Below are positions 1 through 6,201 of a DNA stretch of 6,842 nucleotides, piece after piece (the stretch's first letter is position 1; the number at the start of each line of letters is the position of its first letter). Both the position numbers and the translations under genes were made by a program. Under the pieces are notes generated by a model, which did no database searches, had not been told where the DNA came from, and saw only the letters and a list, made by a program, of their open reading frames with translations. The DNA is taken from contig DASSJI010000212.1 in assembly GCA_035691285.1 (NCBI GenBank), forward strand, positions 1 through 6,842, given 5' to 3'. This DNA is from DATFEN01 sp035691285 (lineage in GTDB: Bacteria; Acidobacteriota; Vicinamibacteria; Fen-336).

Positions 1-758
1 ACGACGGGGCATTCCTCGATGCCGCCGTGGCGTCGGCGCTGGAGCAGACGGTCGACGACCTGGAGGTGGTGATCGTCGACGACGGCTCGACCGACGGGGC
101 CACCTGCCGCCTCCTCGCAGCCTTCGACCGGCCGAGGACGCGCGTCCTGCGGCTGCCTGGAGGCGGCGTCTCCCGGGCGCGCAACGCGGGAATCGCCGCG
201 GCCGGTGGCCGCCTGCTCCTGCCCCTCGACGCCGACGACGTGCTGGAGCCCGCCTTCGTGGAGCGGACCGCGGCCGTCCTCGACGCGCGCCCCGACGTGG
301 GCCTGGTCGAGACCGAGGCCGAGCTCTTCGGGGACCGCTCCGGGCCCTGGGACCGCCCGGGCTTCTCGATGCCGGAGCTGCTCCTGGGCAACACGCTCTC
401 GCCCTGCTCGCTCTTCCGGGCCGAAGACTTCCGCCGCACGCGCGGCTACGACCCGGGCATGGAGCGCGGCTGGGAGGACTTCGACCTCTGGCTCTCCCTC
501 GTCGAGCTGGGTCTCGTCGCGACGCGCGTGCCCGACACGCTGTTCCGCTACCGGGTGCGGCGGGGATCCCGCAGCGACCGGATGACGGCCGGCGACTGGC
601 GCCGCGCCTACGCCCGCATCCTGCGCAACCATCCGAGGCTCTTCCTGCGGCATCCGCGGATCCTGCCGCGCTACGCGCTGCGTCTGCTGTTCGCGTCGCC
701 ACGGCGCTCCGGGCCGACTACAATCACGCCGCGCCGGAGCCAGGAGGGCGGACCATGA
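1..758 (+). CDS. Family 2 glycosyltransferase (GT-A fold), 5' end missing
   Basis: This is a nucleotide-sugar-dependent glycosyltransferase of the GT2 type, which probably adds sugars to a polysaccharide, glycolipid or protein at the cytoplasmic face of the membrane. The frame is open from the first complete codon (nt 3) and begins DGAFLDAAVASALEQT. That segment normally follows the first beta strand of GT2 enzymes, so the start lies a few codons to the left of the window and the GTG at 27 is not the true start. Visible motifs are VDDGSTD (nucleotide binding, about nt 75-95), ARNAGI, the metal-binding LDADD (about nt 225-239) and GWEDFDLW (about nt 468-491), whose Glu-Asp pair is the usual catalytic-base site. 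The tail is Arg-rich with no clear membrane helix. The stop overlaps the next start as ATGA. The family is secure; donor and acceptor cannot be read from the sequence. Confidence 0.9.
   Translation, partial: DGAFLDAAVASALEQTVDDLEVVIVDDGSTDGATCRLLAAFDRPRTRVLRLPGGGVSRARNAGIAAAGGRLLLPLDADDVLEPAFVERTAAVLDARPDVGLVETEAELFGDRSGPWDRPGFSMPELLLGNTLSPCSLFRAEDFRRTRGYDPGMERGWEDFDLWLSLVELGLVATRVPDTLFRYRVRRGSRSDRMTAGDWRRAYARILRNHPRLFLRHPRILPRYALRLLFASPRRSGPTTITPRRSQEGGP
742..747 (+). promoter_or_regulatory. Shine-Dalgarno site for the DinB-like gene
   Basis: AGGAGG sits 7 nt before the ATG at 755, inside the last codons of the glycosyltransferase gene. It is the only near-perfect ribosome binding site I found ahead of any start in the window. 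With the ATGA overlap, it supports 755 as the start and suggests translational coupling. Confidence 0.8.
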
Positions 759-1240
759 GCAGCCGCGAGTTCTTCGTGGAGACGATCAAGGACGAGCAGC
801 CGCGCTTCGAGCGGGCGTTGCGGGCCGTGCCCGAGGACAAGCTCGAGTACCGGCCGCACGCCGGGTGTCGCAGCGCCCGGGAGCTCGTGGCGGTGTTCGC
901 GGACGAGGCCCAGATGTTCCGAGCCATCCTGGAGCGAGGCGAGCTCGCCCTGGACTCGACGTCGTCCCGCTACGCGGGTCTCACCGACGCCCTGACCGCC
1001 TTCGGCAAGGGCTTTGCCGACGCCGCACGCATCGCCGCGGCGCTCTCCGACGTCGAGTGGGCCAGTCCGGCGCGCATGACCGCGGGCGGGAAGGTCGAAT
1101 GGGAGACGACGCGCTGCCGCATGGCCTGGGGCCTCCTCCTCGACCTCATCCACCACCGCGGGCAGCTCAGCGTCTATCTCCGCCCGATGGGCGGGAAGGT
1201 GCCGCCGATCTACGGCCCGTCGGGCGACGCGTCCGCCTGA
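755..1240 (+). CDS. DinB-like four-helix-bundle protein
   Basis: A 161-residue protein of the DinB/DUF664 (YfiT-like) superfamily: small four-helix bundles, often metal-binding, some of which act as thiol-dependent transferases. It is unrelated to DNA polymerase IV, which shares the name. The length fits, and the C-terminal block IHHRGQLSVYLRPMGGKV (about residues 132-149) is the family hallmark, followed by IYGPSGD. Three histidines normally bind the metal. Here HHRGQ keeps the last one (His134), but the position four residues earlier is Asp130, and the helix-2 site in SARELVAVFADE (residues 40-51) has Val where His is usual. Metal binding may therefore be altered or absent; I believe a subgroup of the family shares this form. 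ATG start with a strong SD site and an ATGA overlap with the glycosyltransferase. Its 3' end overlaps the convergent gene by 31 bp. Substrate unknown. Confidence 0.85.
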   Translation: MSSREFFVETIKDEQPRFERALRAVPEDKLEYRPHAGCRSARELVAVFADEAQMFRAILERGELALDSTSSRYAGLTDALTAFGKGFADAARIAAALSDVEWASPARMTAGGKVEWETTRCRMAWGLLLDLIHHRGQLSVYLRPMGGKVPPIYGPSGDASA

Positions 1241-2253
1241 GACGTGGCCCGACGCCAGGGCGCTTCCCGCACGGCGCGCAGCGCGCGGTCGTATCCGGCC
1301 CGTTCGCGCAGCAGGGCGACGAGGCGTCCCCAGAGCTGGTCGGCCCGCGCGACCGCGGGATCGCCGGCCATGCGATCGCCAAGGAGGAAGTGTCCCGCGA
1401 AGCGCGCCAGGGCGGAGGCGGCCCGCAGCGCCTCGGCGAGCCAAGCGACGCCGGCGCGCTCCGGTGGCGAAGGGCCGCGCCCCTCGAGGCAGCGCTGGTA
1501 GGCGTCCAGCGCGATGGCGGCTCCGAAGCACCGGTGCAACCGGCGGTGCCAGCGCCAGTCCAGCTTCGCAGCCGGGATGACATGGCGGAAGCTCAGCGCC
1601 GGGTCGTGGCGCAGCTCCCAGCCGGCGAGGCGCAGCGCGTAGCTCAGCTCGTAATCCTCTCCCGCCCCCCGAGCGGAGGCGCGCGGGCCGACGAGGAGGG
1701 GTGCGAAGCCCTGCTCGAGCAGTCCGCGCCAGGCGCGAGCGCGGTACATCGTGCACGCGCCCCATAGCGCCGCCCGCGACGCCAGGAGCGGCCCGCCCGT
1801 CTCCGCCTGCGCGCCGACGGCGTAGTGCCGCTGGAAGCGCTCGAACCAGGCAGGAAGCGGACCCTCGGGCTCGGCGATGCCCCTCGCTCCGACGGCGGCC
1901 GCCTCGGGATGGGCTTGCAGATCGGCTGCCGAGCGTGCCAGCCAGTCGGGCCACGGCCGGTTGTCGTCGTTGACGAGGGCCACGAGACCATGGCGCGACT
2001 CGCGCAGGCCCCGGAGGTTGGCGTGCAGCACGCCAGCCGAGGGCTCGACGACGACCCGGAGCGGAGCCGGGGCGCCTTCGGGCCACGCGCGTCGGGCGAC
2101 GTCACCCGAGCCGTCCGTGGAGGCGTTGTCCACGACGACGACCTCCCACGCGAGGCCGTCCGGAACGCGCTGCGCGGCGAGCGCAGCGAGGGTCGCGGGA
2201 AGGCGGGAGGCCCCGTTCCACGTCGTGACGAGGACGCTGACGCCTTCCTCCAC
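1210..2253 (-). CDS. Family 2 glycosyltransferase, second copy type
   Basis: A complete 347-residue GT2 enzyme, clearly different from the one at the left edge. The N-terminus VSVLVTTWNG is the first Rossmann-like strand; VVVVDNASTDGS (residues 38-49) binds the nucleotide; LVNDDNRPWPDWL (93-105) holds the metal-binding Asp site; GAGEDYELSYALRLAGW (196-212) carries the catalytic Glu199-Asp200. The NDDN and GED..L pattern resembles a GT2 subgroup typically marked DDDNW, found in surface-polysaccharide loci. The C-terminal ~120 residues look helical and Arg/Ala-rich. The start is GTG at 2253: an in-frame stop (TAA on the minus strand, 2265-2263) lies just upstream, and no Shine-Dalgarno site precedes it. 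The gene is divergent from the DUF1028 gene with a 24-bp gap, and its last 31 bp overlap the DinB gene tail to tail. Donor sugar and acceptor unknown. Confidence 0.88.
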   Translation of the reverse strand: MEEGVSVLVTTWNGASRLPATLAALAAQRVPDGLAWEVVVVDNASTDGSGDVARRAWPEGAPAPLRVVVEPSAGVLHANLRGLRESRHGLVALVNDDNRPWPDWLARSAADLQAHPEAAAVGARGIAEPEGPLPAWFERFQRHYAVGAQAETGGPLLASRAALWGACTMYRARAWRGLLEQGFAPLLVGPRASARGAGEDYELSYALRLAGWELRHDPALSFRHVIPAAKLDWRWHRRLHRCFGAAIALDAYQRCLEGRGPSPPERAGVAWLAEALRAASALARFAGHFLLGDRMAGDPAVARADQLWGRLVALLRERAGYDRALRAVREAPWRRATSQADASPDGP

Positions 2254-2261
2254 GCGCGGGG

Positions 2262-2269
2262 ATTATACT
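2262..2269. promoter_or_regulatory. Predicted shared bidirectional -10 element
   Basis: The box ATTATACT is a striking AT-rich island in very GC-rich DNA. Read on the minus strand it gives TATAAT (2267-2262), a consensus -10. Read on the plus strand it gives TATACT (2264-2269). Initiation about 7 nt downstream would fall near 2255 on the minus strand (GTG at 2253) and near 2276 on the plus strand (ATG at 2278), so both messages would be leaderless or nearly so. Neither start has a Shine-Dalgarno site, which fits. I see no convincing -35 hexamer at 17-bp spacing on either strand. This is inference from pattern and position only. Confidence 0.5.
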
Positions 2270-2278
2270 GGCCGGCCA
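2269..2278. repeat. 10-bp perfect palindrome at the divergent start
   Basis: TGGCCGGCCA is self-complementary over 10 bp, abuts the -10 box and includes the A of the DUF1028 gene's ATG. It could be an operator covering the plus-strand transcription start. Short GC palindromes are expected by chance at this base composition, so function is uncertain. Confidence 0.3.
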
Positions 2279-3231
2279 TGTTGAGCCTTGCCTTCGTACT
2301 CGCGCTGGGAGCGCCCTCGGCGCGGCCCGTGCACACGTACTCGATCGTGGCCCGCGACTCCGGGACCGGAGAGCTCGGCGTCGCGGTGCAGAGCCACTGG
2401 TTCTCCGTCGGCTCGGTCGTCTCGTGGGCCGAGGCCGGCGTGGGCGCGGTCGCCACGCAGTCCTTCGTGGATCCCGGCTACGGGCCCCTCGGGCTCGGCC
2501 TGATGAAGGCGGGTCGCTCCGCCCCCGAGGCGCTCGCGTCGCTCCTGGCCGGCGACGCGCAGCGCGACGTGCGGCAGGTCGCCATGATCGACGCCCAGGG
2601 CCGCGTCGAGTCACACACCGGGAAGCTGTGCATCCCGGCCGCCGGGGGGCAGACCGGCGCCGGCTACGCGGTCCAGGCGAACCTCATGGAGCGGGGCAGC
2701 GTGTGGCCGGCCATGGCCCGGGCCTACGAGGCCGCGAAGGGAGACCTGGCCGAGCGCATGCTCCAGGCACTGGAAGCCGCCGAGCGGGAAGGCGGCGACA
2801 TCCGCGGAAGGCAGTCGGCGGCGATTCTCGTGGTGAAGGCGAGGTCCACGGGACGTCCGTGGGCGGACCGTGTGTTCGACCTGCGAGTCGAGGACCACGC
2901 CGATCCGCTGGTCGAGCTGCGCCGCCTCGTGACCGTCCAGCGGGCCTACAACCACATGACCGCCGGGGACGACTGCACGGCGATCAAGGACTGGGCCTGT
3001 GCCGAACGCGAATACGGCGCCGGCGAGAGGCTGCAGCCCCAGAACGCCGAGATGGCGTTCTGGCACGCCGTGGCTCTCGCCACGAACGGCAAGCTCGAGC
3101 CTGCTCGCCCCCTGTTCGCAAAGGCCTTCGCTGCCGACCCGCGCTGGCGCGAGCTCGTCCAGCGCCTTCCCGGCGTGGATCAGCTTCCGAAGGATCCGAA
3201 GCTGCTCGAGCAGATCCTGGCGATCCGCTGA
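2278..3231 (+). CDS. DUF1028 (Ntn-hydrolase-like) protein with signal peptide and TPR-like tail
   Basis: A 317-residue protein of the DUF1028 / COG3342 family, which is placed in the Ntn-hydrolase superfamily but has no settled substrate. Residues 1-15 form a short hydrophobic segment ending APSA, a plausible signal peptide without the usual N-terminal Lys/Arg. The DUF1028 domain spans about 19-205 and starts HTYSIVARD; other family signatures are GVAVQSHWFSVGSVVSWAEAG, GAVATQSFVDPGYGPLGL and GGDIRGRQSAA. Thr20 or Ser22 lies where Ntn enzymes carry their N-terminal nucleophile. Residues 209-300 look like TPR helices (for example AEMAFWHAVALATNGKLEPARPLF), a common tail in this family. Cys233 and Cys241 in that tail could pair if exported. 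The ATG at 2278 was chosen because the divergent gene starts 24 bp away. It heads an operon with the phosphatase (5-bp gap) and the DNA glycosylase. Confidence 0.88.
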   Translation: MLSLAFVLALGAPSARPVHTYSIVARDSGTGELGVAVQSHWFSVGSVVSWAEAGVGAVATQSFVDPGYGPLGLGLMKAGRSAPEALASLLAGDAQRDVRQVAMIDAQGRVESHTGKLCIPAAGGQTGAGYAVQANLMERGSVWPAMARAYEAAKGDLAERMLQALEAAEREGGDIRGRQSAAILVVKARSTGRPWADRVFDLRVEDHADPLVELRRLVTVQRAYNHMTAGDDCTAIKDWACAEREYGAGERLQPQNAEMAFWHAVALATNGKLEPARPLFAKAFAADPRWRELVQRLPGVDQLPKDPKLLEQILAIR

Positions 3232-3236
3232 CTGCG

Positions 3237-3920
3237 ATGCTCGTCCTCCTGCTGCTGGCCTCGGCCGCCGAGACGCCCCGGCTCACCCCCGCGGCGCTGC
3301 CCCCCGTCGCCCGCGACGCGGTGCGGGTCTTCCTCGTGCGCCACGGCCAGGCGCTCTCGAACCTCGACCCCGCGCCCGAGCTGCCGCCGGAGAAGCTCGA
3401 CCGCCTGACCGACCTCGGGCGCACCCAGGCGCGGCGCGCCGCAGAAGCGCTGCGGCCCGTGCCGATCGAGCGCATCCTGACGTCGCCCGCGGGGCGCGCG
3501 CGGGAGACGGCCACGGCGCTGGCCGAAGTGCTGGGCCTGTCCGTCGATGTCGAAACGCGCCTGCGTCCCCTCGAGCTCGGCCGCGGTGCCGAGGGGCGCG
3601 AGTTGGACTGGGACGCCCGCGAGGCCGAGTGGGAGGCGGGGCGGGATCCCGCACCCGAGGGCGGCGAGTCTCTCGAGGGCGTCGGCCGCCGCGTGCTCGC
3701 CCTGATCTCGGAGCTGGCGAAGCGGCCGGGGCGCAGCCTCGTCCTCGTCGCCCACGGCGAGGTGATCGCGGCGTTCACGGGCGAGTTGGCCGACGTGCCG
3801 GGACCGAAGCGCTGGCCGCCCACCGTGCCGAACGGCTCGATCACGGTGGTCGACGCACGGGCGGGGGAGCGGCCGAGCGTCCTGCTCGCGAGCCACGTGC
3901 CGGCGCCCGCCAGCCGCTGA
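3237..3920 (+). CDS. Histidine phosphatase (phosphoglycerate mutase-like), probably exported
   Basis: A 227-residue member of the histidine phosphatase superfamily (branch 1, PGAM/SixA/CobC-like), which removes phosphate through a phosphohistidine intermediate. The signature FLVRHGQALSN places the nucleophile at His36 with Arg35. LTDLGRTQA (57-65) and SPAGRARETA (83-92) supply the conserved phosphate-pocket Arg87. RPLELGRGAEG (110-120) probably carries the acid, Glu113. LVAHGEV holds the second histidine, His173, so the catalytic set looks complete. The N-terminus MLVLLLLASAAE is a very short hydrophobic leader with Ala-rich cleavage sites (about residue 10 or 11), suggesting export or membrane attachment, although it lacks a positive n-region. 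The ATG lies 5 bp after the DUF1028 stop, with no clear ribosome binding site. The glycosylase follows after 4 bp. The substrate could be a small phosphate ester or a phosphoprotein; the sequence does not tell. Confidence 0.9.
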   Translation: MLVLLLLASAAETPRLTPAALPPVARDAVRVFLVRHGQALSNLDPAPELPPEKLDRLTDLGRTQARRAAEALRPVPIERILTSPAGRARETATALAEVLGLSVDVETRLRPLELGRGAEGRELDWDAREAEWEAGRDPAPEGGESLEGVGRRVLALISELAKRPGRSLVLVAHGEVIAAFTGELADVPGPKRWPPTVPNGSITVVDARAGERPSVLLASHVPAPASR

Positions 3921-3924
3921 CGCC

Positions 3925-4758
3925 GTGCCCGAGCTGCCGGACCTGCTCCACATCCGGAACAGGCTCGAGGCGCGCCTCAAGGGGCGCATCGTCACCTCCG
4001 AGCGCGTCCGCGAGCCCGTGGTGATGCGCTTCGCGGTCCGCGGCAACCTCTCGCTGCTCCTCGGCCGCCCTCTCGAGCAGGTCGGCCGGCGCGGCGCCGC
4101 CATCCTGCTCCGCTTCGAGGGCTTCGACCTCGCCGTGGACCCCATGCTGGCGGGCCGCTTCCGCTTCGCCGAGCCCGGCGAGAAGGATCCCGCGTCCCTC
4201 GCATTCGCCCTCGGCTTCGGCGACGTCGAGCTCCGCTACCTCGACGACAAGAAGATGGGCAAGGCCTACCTGATCGTCGCCGGGGATTTCGGGGCGATCC
4301 CGGCGCTGCGGGCCGGCGGCGCGGACATCCTGTCGCACGAGTTCAGCCGCGAGCGTTTCGTCAGCCTGTTGCGCCGACGGCGGGATCAGGTGCGGGCCTT
4401 CCTCCTCGACAAGAAGGCCCTGGACACCATCGGGAACGCCTACGCCGACGAGATCCTCTTCGAGGCGGGGATCCACCCCAAGACGTGGTGCCGCGCGATC
4501 GACCACGACGGAGCGGTGCGGCTGCACGCCGCGATCGTGTCCGTGATGAAGGCGGCGATCGACGAGGTGGCCCGTCGCGACGAGCCCCTGGACGTCAAGG
4601 TGCGCGACTTCCTCAAGGTGAGGCTCAAGGACACCTGCCCGCGCTGCGGATCCCGGCTCCGCACCGCAGGCGTCAAGGGCATGGACGCGTACTTCTGCCC
4701 GACCTGCCAGCCCGCGACGCGCCCGGGCTTCTTGGACTGGCGGAAGACCGGCGTCTGA
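3925..4758 (+). CDS. Fpg/Nei-family DNA glycosylase with altered active-site lysine
   Basis: A 277-residue relative of MutM/Fpg and Nei, which excise oxidised bases and nick at abasic sites. The GTG at 3925 is fixed as the start because the family needs Pro-Glu after Met, and the protein begins MPELPDL. The helix-two-turn-helix is intact (DTIGNAYADEILFEAGIHP, Asn171), and so is the C-terminal zinc finger (Cys238, Cys241, Cys258, Cys261). Other key positions differ by my hand alignment with E. coli Fpg. The catalytic Lys57 site is Ala58 (Met-counted) in VGRRGAAILLRF; the intercalation loop DPRRFG is DDKKMG (107-112); the zinc-finger Arg before YC is Met253. An alternative is a divergent glycosylase subfamily with another substrate or a purely structural role. 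It is the last gene of the operon, 4 bp after the phosphatase and without a ribosome binding site. Its stop abuts the convergent stop directly. Confidence 0.87.
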   Translation: MPELPDLLHIRNRLEARLKGRIVTSERVREPVVMRFAVRGNLSLLLGRPLEQVGRRGAAILLRFEGFDLAVDPMLAGRFRFAEPGEKDPASLAFALGFGDVELRYLDDKKMGKAYLIVAGDFGAIPALRAGGADILSHEFSRERFVSLLRRRRDQVRAFLLDKKALDTIGNAYADEILFEAGIHPKTWCRAIDHDGAVRLHAAIVSVMKAAIDEVARRDEPLDVKVRDFLKVRLKDTCPRCGSRLRTAGVKGMDAYFCPTCQPATRPGFLDWRKTGV

Positions 4759-6201
4759 TCAGAAGCCGCGGCGCAGCGCGGAGCGCGCGGCGTGGACGCC
4801 GCACAGGCCGTGGGCGCCCGCGCCGGGCGGCGTGGAGGAGGAGCACAGGAACACGCCCTCGAGCGGCGTCGCGTAGGGGTCCAGGGAGAGCACCGGCCGG
4901 GCGAGGAGCTGCCGGAGGTCCGCGGCGCCCCCGCCGATGTCGCCGCCGGCGTGGTTGGGGTTCGAGACCTCGAGCCGCGCCGGCGTCCAGACGCTGCGCG
5001 CGCGCACGACGTCGCGGAAGCCCGGCGCGAAGCGCTCGATCTGGGCCTCAATCCGCGGCAGGAGGTCGCCGGTCCAGCCGTTCGGCACGTGCCCGTACGC
5101 CCAGGCCACGTGGCGTCCCGCCGGCGCCCGCGAGGGGTCGACGAGCGTCGGCTGCACCAGGATCACGAACGGGCGCTCCGGGGCCTCGCCGCGCGCCACG
5201 GCGGCCTCGCTCGCGGCGGTCTCCTCGAAGCTTCCGCCGAGATGGACCGTCGCGGCGCGGGCGCACTCGGCCGCGCGCCACGGCGTGGCCGCCTCGAGCG
5301 CGTAGTCGACCTTGAAGACGCCGGCGCCAGGACGGAAGCGCGCGAGGGCGCGCCGGTAGCGCAGGGGCAGTCGGCCGCCGGCCATCGCGAGGAGCTGCCG
5401 CGGGGTCACGTCGAGCAGCGCGCAGCGGGAGGGCGGCAGCTCGTCGAGGGACACGACCCGCGCGCCCGTCACCAGCGTGCCGCCCAGGGCCGCGAGGTGC
5501 GCCACGAGCCCGGCGGCGATCCGTCCCGAGCCCCCCCTCGCCACGGGCCAGCCGCCCGCGTGGGCCGTGGCGCCGAGGACGAGGCCGATCGCCGCCGAGG
5601 CCGCGCCTTCGAGGGGCACGTTGCCGTGGGCCGCGAGGCCGGCGAAGAGCGCCCGGGCCGCGGCGCCGGCGAAGCGCGCCCGCGCCAGAGAGGCGGCGGA
5701 GCGCACCGCGTCCAGGCCGAAGCGCGCGAGCCGGAACGGATGGCGGGGGAGATGGGGCGGTCCCAGGGCGTCGTGGGCGACGTCGTCCCAGCGGTCCACG
5801 AGTGGTGCGAACGTGCGGGACCAGGCGGGACCGTCCGCGCCCAGGCCGCTGGCCGTGGCCGCGACGCCCCGGTCCAGGACGGCGGCGCGGCCGTCGTCGA
5901 AGGGATGCGCGAGGGCGAGCGGCGGGACGACGAACTCCCGCGCCTCCGGCGGCAGCGAGCGGAAGAACGGTGACACGGCGCCGATCGCGAAGATCGTGGC
6001 GCACAGGTCGTGGACGAAGCCCGGCTCGGTCAGCTCCGCCGACCGCAGGCCGCCGCCCGCCTCGTCCGCCGCTTCCACCACGAGCACGCGGCGTCCCTCC
6101 CGCGCGAGCGTGATCGCCGCCGCCAGGCCGTTCGGTCCCGAGCCCACGACGACCGCGTCCCAGGAGCCGGCGGGGACGCGCTCGCGCCAGGCCGGGGTCA
6201 A
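4759..6201 (-). CDS. FAD-dependent oxidoreductase, PYROXD2/phytoene-desaturase-like (COG1233)
   Basis: A 480-residue flavoprotein. Residues 15-43 form the dinucleotide-binding beta-alpha-beta unit (DAVVVGSGPNGLAAA, Gly20-x-Gly22-x-x-Gly25, ending at Glu43), followed by the AGGGLRS stretch. The C-terminal FAD motif is about residues 442-477 (LEGVFLCSSSTPPGAGAHG then HAARSALR). This pattern belongs to the COG1233 group shared by CrtI-type desaturases, retinol saturase-like enzymes and PYROXD2, whose bacterial substrates are mostly unknown. No carotenoid gene is adjacent, so a carotenoid role is not supported. The start is TTG at 6201, forming a TTGA overlap with the stop of the upstream zinc-ribbon gene; no better in-frame start lies ahead of the FAD motif. 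No strong ribosome binding site is visible, so coupled translation is likely. It is slightly shorter than many relatives. The stop is directly adjacent to the Fpg-like gene's stop. Confidence 0.88.
   Translation of the reverse strand: MTPAWRERVPAGSWDAVVVGSGPNGLAAAITLAREGRRVLVVEAADEAGGGLRSAELTEPGFVHDLCATIFAIGAVSPFFRSLPPEAREFVVPPLALAHPFDDGRAAVLDRGVAATASGLGADGPAWSRTFAPLVDRWDDVAHDALGPPHLPRHPFRLARFGLDAVRSAASLARARFAGAAARALFAGLAAHGNVPLEGAASAAIGLVLGATAHAGGWPVARGGSGRIAAGLVAHLAALGGTLVTGARVVSLDELPPSRCALLDVTPRQLLAMAGGRLPLRYRRALARFRPGAGVFKVDYALEAATPWRAAECARAATVHLGGSFEETAASEAAVARGEAPERPFVILVQPTLVDPSRAPAGRHVAWAYGHVPNGWTGDLLPRIEAQIERFAPGFRDVVRARSVWTPARLEVSNPNHAGGDIGGGAADLRQLLARPVLSLDPYATPLEGVFLCSSSTPPGAGAHGLCGVHAARSALRRGF

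Noticed and set aside
755..1240. DinB as DNA polymerase IV
   Set aside because: The protein is 161 residues with the HHRGQL signature of the four-helix DinB/DUF664 family, not a Y-family polymerase.
1272..1290. GCGCGC-A-GCGCGC repeat after the DinB stop, as a terminator
   Set aside because: The one-base loop and lack of a T tract do not fit a terminator, and it encodes an Arg/Ala stretch of the glycosyltransferase.
671..2086. Long minus-strand reading frame (471 codons) across the first glycosyltransferase end, DinB gene and second glycosyltransferase
   Set aside because: Arg/Ala/Pro-rich translation with no family motif; it is a shadow of real genes, produced by the high GC content.
1825..2277. 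Upstream in-frame extension of the DUF1028 gene
   Set aside because: It runs antisense through the motif-bearing part of the glycosyltransferase gene; the ATG at 2278 gives a signal peptide and the expected family start.
2424..3236. Upstream in-frame extension of the histidine phosphatase
   Set aside because: It lies inside the DUF1028 gene in another frame and is low-complexity Arg/Gly/Ala; ATG at 3237 precedes a hydrophobic leader and the RHG motif.
4792..5973. Plus-strand frame of 393 codons opposite the oxidoreductase
   Set aside because: Composition is Arg/Gly/Glu-rich with no domain; the opposite strand has clear FAD motifs.
4759..6201. A carotenoid (crtI) gene
   Set aside because: Only general COG1233 features are present and no phytoene synthase or other carotenoid gene is nearby; the PYROXD2-like group fits as well or better.
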